Below, piece by piece: positions 43,742 through 54,400 of a stretch of 64,000 nt of DNA. Position numbers and translations under genes: made by a program. The notes under the pieces were generated by a model that worked only from the letters and a program-made list of their open reading frames with translations, had not been told where the DNA came from and made no database searches. The stretch is from Balamuthia mandrillaris. Taxonomy: Eukaryota; Discosea; Longamoebia; Balamuthiidae. The DNA lies in the NCBI GenBank assembly GCA_031835245.1, contig JAVKOQ010000050.1:1-64000 (forward strand), in the 5' to 3' direction. How positions within the stretch are numbered: position 1 is the stretch's first letter; every line of letters begins with the position of its first letter.

Positions 43742-46701
43742 TTAAGTGTGAGTTGAAGGAGACGAAAGAAGCGAGCTGAGATTAGAAAAACTGGACTTTG
43801 GTTTTGTGGTGTTGGTGTTGTTCGTTTTTGCTGCATAAGAAGAAGTAGAAGATGAAACAGCGTTCGATGTTTTTGGCGCAGAAGCAGAAGGTGAAGAACG
43901 TCGATTATGAGAAGACGAGGAAGAAGACGAGCTGTTGCTCATTAGACGACCAAGATTGGAGTAGCTCACAGGTTGGGCGCGCGGTTCTTTTTCCAGCAAA
44001 GCGGATGGGGAGGACGAATCCAAAGAACTTTTGGAGGAAGACGAATAAGAATCGACATTCAAAGAAGCAAAATGATGAATCATCGAAGGAACGTCTTGAT
44101 CATCTTTGGTTGGTTTTGTTGTCTTTGCAGAAGAAAAGGTGGAAGGATAGGAAGGGGCGTTGCTGCGTTGAGACGAAAGAAAAGCTGCGATGACGCTCGG
44201 CTCTTTCGTTGGAACGGAAGGAAACTCGGCAAAGAGATGCATAGAAGTATCATCATCTTTCGAAGGAATGGAAGAAGATGAAGAAGAAAACGAGGGAGAA
44301 GAGGGAAAAGGTGCTAAAGGAAGATCAACAAGTTGAAGCCCAGCAAGTTCAGGATCGTGGGCCAAATCCGACTCCCAATCTAATAGATTTTGTTGTTGTT
44401 GACGAGCGTTCTCTTCTTTCTTTCTCGCTTCTTCTTCTGCTCGTTCTCTTTCTTCTTTTTCTTGTTGTAATTTCAGTTGTTGTTTTTTCTCTTCTGCTTT
44501 TCGTGCTTCCTCTTCTCGTTGTTGTTGGAGTTGCTTTTCTGTTGGAGAGTCGCTACTGCTGCTGCTGCTGCTGCTGCTGCTGTTGTTGTTGTTGTCATTT
44601 GCAGGGAAAGAAGAATAAGGATAAGCATAGTGAGGAGTAGATGGAGACGAAGAAGTAGAAACGTTATTAAAATAAGACGAAGGTGGTGCTTGTTGAAGCA
44701 CATAAGGAGCATAGGCAGCGTGCAATAGTTGCTGATAAGAACGTGGAGGCTGCATCATCAGTGAATACATTGCTCCTCCATTATTGTTATAGTGTTGTTG
44801 AAGATGATGATGGTTGTTATAAGGAGGCATTATAGGAGTTGGCTGTTGCGATAGAACAGGCGAAGAGTGTGAAACCGTTGTTTGAGCAGATGGAAGAATC
44901 GTTGGCATGGAAGAAGAAGATGCAAAAGAAGGATACTTAGGAGAAGATTCAACGGCTTTATGTGTTGTATTCTGCTGCGCCCGTTTTTTGGCTTTCTTGA
45001 TGAGGGAAGAAGCATCTTTGCCGCCACAAATCTGAGAAGGCAACGGCTTCTCGTTCTTCTCCACCCGCTCGTAAAACAACACCGACGGATGGAAATGACC
45101 CCTCCTGCAACGCTGCGTCAGCTCCTCCCACGTGTCTCCTACCTCCTTCACCACTGTGTCATCAAAGACCATCCATTTTCTCCGTTGAGCGCTGTAAAAG
45201 TAACAGTCGTAGTGCATTCCATAGTAACATACCATTCCACGAAGAGCATAGGTGAATTGAACGGGCACTCCCTCAAAGATGTTGCTGAGCCGGATGCGAG
45301 CATCGATGAGAGAAAGCATGTCGGTGATTTCTTGGACGGTTGGATTGGGAGTGACCCAGACTAAGCCGATGGCAAAGACTTCGGGTTGTTGGAGAAGGTA
45401 TTTGTAGACGGGACATTTCTTTTCTTTGCAGAGTCCACTTTCCTTAAAGCAAGAAAGAAAAAATGTTAGCTTTTTGTTTGTTTTGGGGGTGGTAAAAGGA
45501 GAGCGAGAAAAACAAACCTCATTTGGACAACTTTTGCGCTCTTCGCTGCTTAGCCGTTTCAACAATCGATCGAAAGAGAGAGATGGATATCTCTTACTTC
45601 CAGAACTTTGAAACCAAATGGAAAAAATCATAACACGTGAGTTAGACAGTTTGGAAAGTGAAACGGAAAAACGTACATGACTTCAGTGACATAGGCATAG
45701 TAGATAAACAAATCGGAACCATATGGCTGGGAGACTGCGTCACACTTTTTGCATTGGATCTATGTAATAGTTTTTGCTTCATTCATGAGAGAGAGAGAGA
45801 GAGAGAAGAGAACTCAAGAGAAGTAGGAATACAAACCCTTTCCAGAATGGGAATACCAAACACTTTGTTGGAGATACTCTCCGGATTGTATTCGTCTATT
45901 TTCGACTGTCCGTTTATCAAATATACTTTGTTGAGACATGTTAATATGGCCTCCTGTATGTTTGTACGTACGTATTGGTAGTTTGTTATGAAGGTGAAGA
46001 GAAAAGAAGAGGAGAATGAGAGAAAAAGAGAAGCCGATAAGAAGAGTTAGAGGAGAAGGAGAAGGAGAAGGAGAAGGAGAAGGAGAAGGAGAAGGAGAAG
46101 GAGAAGGAGAAGGAGAAGGAGAAGGAGAAGGAGAAGGAGAAGGAGAAGAAGAAGAACACAAAGAGACAATAATAATGAAGAGAGCAAATAAGAACCAAAG
46201 CTTCAGCCGCATCGTCAAGGTCACCCAAACGAAAACGGTCTTCCTCCTGATATAGAATAGCCAAGCAGGTTCGCAAGGCTGTCGGTGGCAGCGTCTCGCT
46301 CTCGCTAAATTGATATTCTTTAAAAAGTTGCTGCAAAGAAAAAAATTAGAAAAATTGAATAAACAAAAGAGAGAAAAAATGAAAACCAAAAAATAAAAAT
46401 AAAAATAAAAATAAAAATAAAAATAAAAATAAAAATAAAAATAAAATAAAAGAAAAGAAAAGAAAAGAAAAGAAAATAAAAGAAAAAGCAGAAAAAAAAG
46501 AAAAGTAAAAAAAGAGGGAAAAAAATGAACCTTTAAGGCGCAGTAGATACAAGAAGAGCCACGATGGACGTGAGATCCCTCGTTGACAAACTTGGATCGA
46601 AAGGAGTCCAAATGCCAGAGCGCTTGTACGCACACGTTCAGGAAGCAATTGTTCTGCCCTGGCTTGTTCACCAGGCCTTTGCTTCTCGTTGCGCTGCTCA
46701 T
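43742..46701 (-). CDS. Ubiquitin-specific peptidase, USP53/54-like
   Basis: ATG 46701. The first exon has the Cys box KPGQNNCFLNVCVQALWHLD with DSFRSKFV, then SSCIYCALK. The next exon (about 46330-46195) has LPPTALRTCLAILYQEEDRF and LGDLDDAAEAL. The large last exon (about 45445-43742) has FAIGLVWVTPNPTVQEITDM, then GMVCYYGMHYDCYFYS with the catalytic His, and KWMVFDDTVVKEVGDTW. The order matches animal USP53/USP54 and plant homologues. The tail is long and low complexity (Tyr/Pro/Gln/Ser-rich, with a Glu/Arg coiled segment). Such peptidases cut ubiquitin chains. Cys, His and the following Asp pair are all present, so activity is plausible. Convergent with the RhoGEF gene. Confidence 0.88.
46048..46152 (-). 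repeat. Hexanucleotide repeat (AAGGAG)n in USP intron
   Basis: About seventeen nearly perfect AAGGAG units, CTCCTT on the sense strand. A second tract of AAAAAT hexamers lies at about 46393-46450 in the neighbouring intron. Confidence 0.95.
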
Positions 46702-47386
46702 GCTTTTTTTTTCTTTTCTCTCTTTCTCTCTGTTTTTTGTCACTTGACCACCCACCACTACTTCTTTCCTTCCTTTCGGTTCCTTTCTGAGGAAAAAGCT
46801 TTTTTTTTTTTTTTTTTTTTGTGAGAGGCCTTGACGGCAGCAAGGCAAGGCTCGGTCCTGCTGCGGTAGAAAGACTTTTCTTTCTTGCTTTTGTCTTTGC
46901 TTTCTCCTTTACTTGTCGACGCTCAGGAGCAACAATTGACATGCATTTCTCCAGCGGTAGTGCAGGAGACCGAGGAGAGGAGAGGAGAGCAGATAGGAGA
47001 GAGGAGATGAGAGAGGAGAGGAGAGGAGAGCAGTTAGGAGAGAGGAGAGGAGAGAGGAGAAGAGAGCAGAGCAGAGCAGAGCAGAGCAGAGCAGAGCAGA
47101 GCAGAGCAGAGCAGAGCAGAGGAGAGGAGAGGAGAGAACTATGAAGAGGAGCATAACGATGAACAGCACAATGAAGAGAATGATGAAGAGAGAAGAATGA
47201 AAGTCATGAGATGAGAGGGAGCGAGAGGAGAGAGAGAGAATCAGAAAAGAGCGAAAGCGAGAACAGACAGCAAGGGCCTAAGAGGACTACCAAGCAATTG
47301 TTGTTACATCAAAACACATGTTTTCCAACGTGCAAAGGGAGGAGGAAAACACAAAAAGGGAAGAAAGAAAAGAAACCAGTTATGTT
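46702..47386. other. Intergenic region with GA and GCAGA pentamer repeats
   Basis: A poly-T run at 46801-46820, GAGAG-type repeats at about 46970-47060, and about eleven copies of the pentamer GAGCA at about 47065-47120. No coding was recognised. Confidence 0.7.
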
Positions 47387-48103
47387 CTACTTGCGCGCAA
47401 CGCCACCCTTGGACTGGGGCTTGTACTTCTTCATCTCCTCCAGCTCCCTGCCCATCCACCAGATGGCGCCAGGCGGGCCTGGCCTGCCTCCGGCCTTCCT
47501 CAGGGCAGCCTCGGCCGTGAGCAAGGCACGGTTCAGGGCGGTGTTGTCCTGGGTGAGCAGCTGGGCCAGCTCGTTCTTGGCCTGCATGGCCTTGACCCCG
47601 CTGCCGGCAGAGGCAGCCTCCAGCTCCTCCTTGCGGCTCTCGATCTTTTGGATCTCCTGGTTGACGGCCTCAAGGGCGGCCTGGGCCTTCAGCATCTCCT
47701 CGCTGACCACCAGGGCGCCGCCCTCCAGTTGGGGGCGGGAGAGGAGCTCCTGCACGGACTGGTTGTACTTGACGAGGAGGTACTCCACCAGGCTCATGCG
47801 CTTCTTCCTGTCCAGGCGGAGCTCGCTGAGCAGCTCGCGCAGGGCCACCACGGTCTTGGTCTCCCCCCAGAACTCGAGGAACCTGTGGGCGTTGAACTCG
47901 TCCAGGTCGTTGCCCTCTTTCTTCTTCTCCAGGTCGAGCTCCTCGAACTTGTGCTCGTACTTCCAGACGTTCTCCGCCTCGGCGGCGCCGAGCTCGGGCC
48001 AGAAGGCGTTGAGGAAGAAGATGGCCTGGTCCTTGTAGGTCTTGGCGATGACCGCCTTAAAGTCGGTGGTGAGATCGCCGCCCCTGCTCCTGCTTGCTTG
48101 CAT
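47387..48103 (-). CDS. Conserved-looking 238-residue protein of unknown function
   Basis: An intronless frame from ATG 48103. The N-terminal half is globular and helical (YKDQAIFFLNAFWPELGAAE, LDEFNAHRFLEFWGETKTVV, LDRKKRMSLVEYLLVKYNQS). The spacing of acidic and aromatic residues recalls degenerate EF-hand pairs, but no clear calcium loop is seen. The second half is a coiled coil (SEEMLKAQAALEAVNQEIQK) ending in a basic tail. High-GC codon use and no introns suggest strong expression, as for ubiquitin. I do not recognise the family; a cytoskeletal role is only a guess. Divergent from the next gene. Confidence 0.8.
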   Translation of the reverse strand: MQASRSRGGDLTTDFKAVIAKTYKDQAIFFLNAFWPELGAAEAENVWKYEHKFEELDLEKKKEGNDLDEFNAHRFLEFWGETKTVVALRELLSELRLDRKKRMSLVEYLLVKYNQSVQELLSRPQLEGGALVVSEEMLKAQAALEAVNQEIQKIESRKEELEAASAGSGVKAMQAKNELAQLLTQDNTALNRALLTAEAALRKAGGRPGPPGAIWWMGRELEEMKKYKPQSKGGVARK

Positions 48104-48380
48104 CCTGCGTGGGTGTTGTTTGCTCTCTCTCTCTTTTGCTCTGTAACACTTTAATCTTTGGCCAAGTATTACAGTTACTAAAATAGGACAAGCAAGCATA
48201 AATTAGGAATATGCTTACGTAAGCATTTAATCGTGTCGACACAGAGAAATGGAGAAATCATTCGGAGAAATCGGAGAAAAATGACATCACTGGTTGTCGA
48301 CAAAAACAATTCGAAGAAGAAGAAAGAAAAAAAAATAAAAGAAGAAAAGAAGAAAAAGGCTCTCTCTCGATTTCAGCGCA
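48104..48380. promoter_or_regulatory. Shared promoter region with two TGTCGACA palindromes
   Basis: A 277-base gap between divergent starts. TGTCGACA occurs at about 48234 and 48296, the second within GTTGTCGACAAAAAC, like the copies upstream of the ammonium transporter. Promoter role is inferred. Confidence 0.5.
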
Positions 48381-48671
48381 ATGAGTCTGTGGCACCGTCT
48401 GTTGAACTATTGGGCCAACCAAGTCTTTGTGGAGGGCCTCTCCAACAGCCGCTGGTTCCAGCGCTTCGTCGTGCGGACCAACCAAAAGGTGAAGAGCGCG
48501 GTGGAGCAGGGCAAGCGTAGGCTGGAGGACACTCCCCTGGCAGAGAAGCAGCAGGAGCTGCGGCGAAGGCTGGACACCAACTCCAGCTACGTCTCCCAGT
48601 TTGGGTCCGAGTTCTTCAAGAACTTTACCGAAGAGGTCAGCAAGAAGATGAAAGACATCAACAGAAAGTGA
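48381..48671 (+). CDS. Small basic 96-residue protein of unknown function
   Basis: An intronless frame from ATG 48381: MSLWHRLLNYWANQVFVEGL, SRWFQRFVVRTNQKVKSAVE, then helical sequence to FFKNFTEEVSKKMKDINRK. The codon use is GC-rich like that of neighbouring intronless genes, which supports a real gene. An amphipathic basic N-terminus could be a mitochondrial or membrane-contacting segment, but this is speculative. Family not recognised. Confidence 0.75.
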   Translation: MSLWHRLLNYWANQVFVEGLSNSRWFQRFVVRTNQKVKSAVEQGKRRLEDTPLAEKQQELRRRLDTNSSYVSQFGSEFFKNFTEEVSKKMKDINRK

Positions 48672-49075
48672 TTCAACGCTAAAACGCCCCTTAACCAGAA
48701 AAAAATTCCCGCTTTCTTTTCATCGGACGGATGGATCTTTTCTTCTTTTTTTCCCCCCTTACCAACGGAACAGGAAAAACCTTTGTAAAGCCACAAACAC
48801 CTTTTAGATCAGCAAACAAGTTCCCTCTATTTATTTTTTTCCCAAAATCGTCTTTTTATTCTACCCGGATTTTTCTTCAGTTGCAGCAGGAGGGGGAGGA
48901 GGAGGAGAAGGAGAAGAAGAAGAAGAACAAGGAGGAGGAGGAGAAGAACAAGAACAAGAAGAAGAACAAGAAGAACAAGAAGAAGCATAAAGAAGATAAA
49001 CAAATATTTTTCTACATAAAGAAAAAGAAAAAACAAACAAAAAAAAAAAGATAAAAAGGCAAATTAAAAAAGGGT
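48672..49075. other. Convergent intergenic region with GAA/GGA repeats
   Basis: Purine-rich GAAGAA/GGAGGA repeats at about 48890-48990, and A-rich sequence to 49075. No gene was recognised. Confidence 0.6.
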
Positions 49076-49964
49076 TTAAAGGTAGATGACAGCAATAAGC
49101 AACAGCACCAACAGCACCATCAACACAAAGATGATCAACCAGGACGTCCGATCTGTGTTTCGAAGCAAAAGCCAAAGGTTGTTAGAAGAAACCGAGAGAA
49201 GAGGAGACGACAAGAAAGATAGAACAAGGCATAAGACTGACGAACCACTGGATTGGTCAATAAGAGTGCTGAGCTTCTTGATGCCGAAGAGGATCTTGCT
49301 ATTGGTGTTGTCCACCTCGTCGCCCAACCGTTTGATCAAGCTCTCTTGCGCGGTAAGCTCATCGTTGATGGTGATGCCGATCTCTTCCAGCTTCTCTACG
49401 CCCGCATGCAACTCATCCAACTCCATATCTTCCTCTTCTCTCAATCGCTAATAAAAGAACAGGAAGTAAAGCAAAAGAGAAATAGAGTAAGAAACGAGGT
49501 AGGACAGAGTTGTGGCAAAGAAGTCGATAAGAAGAAGAATAGGGAGAAAGAAGGGGAACCATTTGTTGCAGTCGTTGTTGTTGGAAAAAGTTCTCGTTTT
49601 CTTGGTGAATGGCATCCTCCAGCATCGACCGTTGGTTGCGTTCCTTTCCTCTGCTTGGTTTTGTGGAGTGCTCCACCACCTGCAAGTTGTTAAGTAAGCA
49701 AAAGGCAGTACAGAGAGAGTCAAAGAATAGAATAGCACAACATAAGAGAAAAGGAGCAAATAAAAGGGAGAACACGAGAACAAGATAAGACCTTTCGTTT
49801 GTCGCGTTCCATTTTGGCCTGGGTTTGAGCGCTGTTCATTTTGGTCTTCATGTTGGCTATTGTGTTCTTCACTTCCTGCACAAAGGCCTGGCGAGTGGCA
49901 ACCTCTGCCTCTTCAATCTGAAACTTGGCTCTGTTGTTTTGCACGATGCGTGGCTTGTGGTTAA

Positions 49965-50007
<43 letters not shown>

Positions 50008-50472
50008 GAGAAGAAAAAGAGTAAGAGAAGACAAAACTATAGAAGCAGAGGAGTAAAAGGAGAAAGAATAGAAAGAAGCAAAGAAATGAGAAAGAGAAGG
50101 GCACAAGAGAGAGAGAGAGAGAGAGACAGAGAGAGACGAAACTCAAAGGAGAATAAAGAAAGAGAGGATATGAATGGTTTCTTCAAGATCTTGGAGGTCC
50201 CATTCTATGCTGCGGATGACGGTCTTCAGCTCTGTCCCCGTAAACTTGAACTCCTCATCTTGAGCGGTATTCGAGTGCTCCAACAGCTCTTCCCAACGCG
50301 CAAACAGAGTCTTTGCTCCATTCACAGACTGTTGCACTTCCCTTTTTTTTTTTGTTTCGGTCACGCGTTCGAATCGAAAGATGAGAAAAAAAAAAGCCTT
50401 TTTGTTGTTTAAACAACAAAAAAAAAATATATACACTACGTACTCTTTTACTACGTAAAACGGATCTTGCAT
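49076..50472 (-). CDS. Qc-SNARE, syntaxin-6 type
   Basis: ATG 50472 gives MQDPFYVVKE, the characteristic start of syntaxin-6/SYP61 proteins. The second exon (about 50348-50165) carries VNGAKTLFARWEELLEHSNT and IRSIEWDLQDLEETI, the N-terminal helical bundle. Middle exons have EEAEVATRQAFVQEVKNTIA and SMLEDAIHQENENFFQQQRL. The SNARE motif (about 49440-49245) includes LHAGVEKLEEIGITINDELT and LIKRLGDEVDNTNSKI, followed in the last exon by a C-terminal membrane anchor (LIIFVLMVLLVLLLIAVIYL). The zero-layer residue is the Q of the ELTAQESLI segment, as expected for a Q-SNARE. It works in fusion at the trans-Golgi network and endosomes. GA runs at 49974-50003 and 50108-50136 lie in introns. Confidence 0.92.
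49972..50004 (-). repeat. GA microsatellite in syntaxin intron
   Basis: On the sense strand it is a CT run just before the acceptor of the KPRIVQNNRAKFQ exon and could serve as the polypyrimidine tract. A second run lies at 50108-50136. Confidence 0.95.
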
Positions 50473-50827
50473 TTCCCCCCCCTTTTTTTTTGTTGGTTTT
50501 CAAAAGGTTGAAAAAAAAAAAAGAAAGAAAAGGTGCCCTCCTCTCTCTCCCCTCCTCACAGCCGCACTTCCTCTTCTTCTTTCTTTTCTGCTGAACTTCT
50601 CTTTGTTGTTTTTATTTTAAAAAGAAAATCGCTGTGTCGTCATGGCCCTAATTTTATCGACAATATTTTCATTTTTCCTCGCAAAAAAGGGTACGTTTTC
50701 AACGATTTGCGATATTCAATAATATATTTTGGTTATCGGGGATAATGTTAGATAATGGTCGATAAATCGTAGCAGGCAAAAAAAAAAAGAAAGAGACAAA
50801 ACAAACAGATTTGAGGCTTTGGGAGGA
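50473..50827. promoter_or_regulatory. Shared promoter region of syntaxin and CLU-LRR genes
   Basis: A 355-base divergent gap with A/T runs and the near-palindromic TATCGACAATA (about 50657) and GGTCGATAAATCG (about 50758). Promoter role is inferred. Confidence 0.45.
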
Positions 50828-51359
50828 ATGGAGCCAGCCTACGAGGACGTCTACTCTCTTTGCAACAGCGCCAGCAGCAGCAGCAACAACAACAACAGAA
50901 ACACAAACACACGACAACAAGAAGAAGAGGAAGAGGAAGAGGCAACACCGGTGCAAACCGAAGAAATCTCCTATTTCACCCTTGATAGTTTACAACGCGA
51001 GACTTGTTCCTCCTTCTCCTCTTCTTCTGCTCCTTCAGGAACAAATGTGGTAAAACAAAAACAAAAACAAAAACACTTTATATATTTTTCATCTTCCTTT
51101 TCACTCACTTGCTCTCTTTCTCAAAAAAACACAGAAAAAATTTACCGGTAACGCTTCCTCCGGTGGTGGCGGTGGGTTGGACAAAAACTGGAACGAACGG
51201 TTTCAACGGATATTGGACATGCCGGAGGACAACGCGGAGAGCTTCCTTCTCAAGCATGAGCAACTGCGAAGCCTTGCCCATGACTTTGAGACCACTGCAA
51301 AAAGGTTCCTCCTCTTTCTTTTCTTTTTTTCTTTTTTTCTTTTTTTCTTTTTTTCTTTT

Positions 51360-51412
<53 letters not shown>

Positions 51413-54400
51413 TTTCTTTTTTTCTTTTTTTCTTTTTTTCTTTTTTCTTTTTTCTTTTTCTTTTTTCTTTTTTCTTTTTTCTTTTTTCTTTTTTCTTTTT
51501 TCTTTTTTCTTTTTCTTTTTTCTTTTTTCTTTTTTCTTTCTTTTTCTTTTTTTTTGTGAGTTTCGTTTTTTTTCTTTTCTGAAATGGATGAAGATATGGA
51601 AAGTTGATCATCGCGGAGACGTTCTTGGGGGACAAAGAGAAGACCATTCGGCCGAGCTCCTCCATCGGGGGACAGGCTGGCGGGCAAAAGTTTTTGTACC
51701 ACGGCATCCTCTTCAAGTATGCTCTTGGTATCGTAAATCCCTCTTCCGCGTTCGATTGTTCTCCTCTCTCTTCTGTTTTCTCATCACCCTAGTTCTCTTC
51801 TTATGACTGTTTCTTCCTTCTTTTCTCGTCTGAGCAACATTGTTTATTTTTTAAACTTCTGTTGTTGCTTCTCGTTTTTTTATCGAAAGACTGGCAGAAT
51901 ATTTATGGTGGTGACGATAATGCCATGAAAGCAGCTGGCCACGAACTCAAAGGGCTAATCAAGTAAAACATAACGTTTTTTTTGTTTTTTCTGTTTCTTT
52001 CTCTTTCTGCTTCTTCTCCCAACCTCTTTTTTTGTTGTCGCTCTGTTGTCTCATTACATTTTATAATCCTTTTTACACCAGCATGTATTCAGTAAGAGCC
52101 AAAGGAGTGGTGTGTATCTAATCTGAAGCATGAGCTAAAGGTGAGATAAACTTACATTTCCTCATTTAGTGCTTTCCTTTGATGGCGTTGGTGGACTATC
52201 GTGGATTCCGTCTCATTGCCCTGTCCAAACTTCCAATTGGTATCCTTATTGTCTTTTCTTCTCCTTGTTCTCCTTCTGCGTCTTGTTTATTCTTCTCTCC
52301 AAATAACGCCTTTATTTAACAGGAGATGAGACTGTTATCTATGGAAGCGGAGATGGCGGCAGAGCGGTGCATAACAGTGATGTGTCCTTTGCATCAAAGA
52401 TGCAGTTTATTGGCCAACAATTAAACTTGAAGGAGCATATGGCGGGCTTTCGCACGTATCGCAATCTATTCTTTCCTTGTGACATTGAAGGCCATCGAGG
52501 AACAGACAACAGATACTACGTTGTTGGTATGACTTCATTTATCTCATTCCTTATTCTTGTTGTACTCGTTCTTCTTCTTCTTCTTCTTCCTCTTTCTTCT
52601 TCTTTCTTCTTCGCCTCTTTTCTCTGCCGATATGCTTTAACCATTTGGAAAAAGATTTTGCACGAGTTTTTCCTCCAGAGCCACCACTTGCTGGGTACCA
52701 GCCTCTCGTCCTTTTCTCTTCACTCTCACTCTCTCACCCACTCACTCCCTTTCTCTCTCCTCTGACTTATGGTAAAAATAGATTAAAAAGTGCATATCTC
52801 TTTCGGTTGTTACGACCAGAGCTCGTGAAAGGAAACAAACAGCCGCTCAGTTCTGATGCGTTCAGCAACTTTGGGAGACATCAGAAAGAGGTAAATAATG
52901 CGGAGGTTACTGAAGCTTATCGCCGTCTCATCGGAGTCATTATTCCGTCTTTCTCGAGTTGGTTAGATCAACAACCCATTTCCAAACCCAACATTCGTGA
53001 CTTAATTTCAAACCTTCATCGACAAGGTCTATTTTTCTCTTCGTGCTCCTTTTTATCGCTCTCGTCACTCGTTATACTTCATTTTTAGCTCATTCTCTTG
53101 CTTCTCTCCGTTATAACGTCAATGCAAACAATAGGTATTAATGTGCGCTATTTGGGCAAAGTAAGATCATTACTAAGAAACGCCGAATGGAGACAAGTTC
53201 TTCTGGAGGAAATGATCGCGCGAATGGTCAGCATTCTTCTCAAAGCGCAAATGAGAGCGGAGATGCAGGCCCAGAAGACTCTCACTGAGGAGCCTTTCAA
53301 GCTCATCGCGATATCAACTTTGGGTTGTGTGTTTGACGGACTTTTAACCTCCAAAGACGTTCATCAGTTTTGGTATGTTCGCATCAAGTCTCTTCTTCTT
53401 GAGAAGTTTCTTGTTGAGTCATTGAGCAAGGTTATTTTTTTGTTTTTGTTTTTGTTTGTTTCGTCTTTTTTGCATCTAACAAACAAACAAAAGGAGGAAC
53501 AAGAAGAAAGGTACAATCTACGCTCAGGAATAGAGCTCTACCGTCTCGCTAAAAGGATCCAAGCCATAAGTGGAGTTCGATTGGCACGACGTGCTCTCGC
53601 TCAACTGAAAGAACGCCCAGATTCCTTTGAGTTAGTCTATTCCGATGTTAAGAAGCTGTCCGTTAAAGTCAAGTCCACCAACATAAGTTTGTCTTTTCTT
53701 TTTCAATTTTTTTTCTCTTGCATGTTAACACGTTTTGTCTTTAAAGTGTTGGTTGCAGAAGCTGTTTCATTATCAGCTCAAGCCCTTTTGAAACCTCCTT
53801 CTGACTCTCGTTCTCGTTTGCGAGCTCTTTCTGGTTTGTGTTTCTTTTTTCTCCTTATAAATATTCCTCTCTCTCTCGACTTGTTATCGTTTTCGGTTCC
53901 CTGCTCTTGTTTTCTTATTTCTCGGCTTGTTCTTCTTCCTTCTTGCTCTTCTGTCACAGCTTCTCTTTTTGAACGAGCGCTATCATTGACCCCAAGCTCG
54001 GAGTATACTCTAATGGCTTATGGCGACAGTATGGCAAAGCACGCAATTGGCGCAACTGCGCGACAACGCCTTCACTTCTACTCGGAAGCTATTCGATTGT
54101 ACAAGCGAGCAGGAAACGTCGCTCTTCCTCGCATATGGAATGTCGCTTCGGCTCTTACAGAAATCAAAGGACTCTTGGTAAACTTCTTTGTCTTTCACTG
54201 TCTTTCGCGTTCTATAACTTATATATGCTATTCAAAAAGACACATCAAAGCCATATTCAGTTTCGTTTGTTCGAACTCGCAGAAGATGGTTTCAATACTG
54301 TAGTGCTCTCTTACTCTGAAAAAGAACAGAAACCACTGGGAGAGATCTATCCGGATTTGTTGGTATTGTGGCCTTTATCGTTGTCTTATAAAGCCATCTC

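Noticed and set aside
46970-47125. Pentamer repeat array as a centromere or CRISPR-like array
   Set aside because: It is a short simple GAGCA/GAGAG tract without spacers; ordinary microsatellite.
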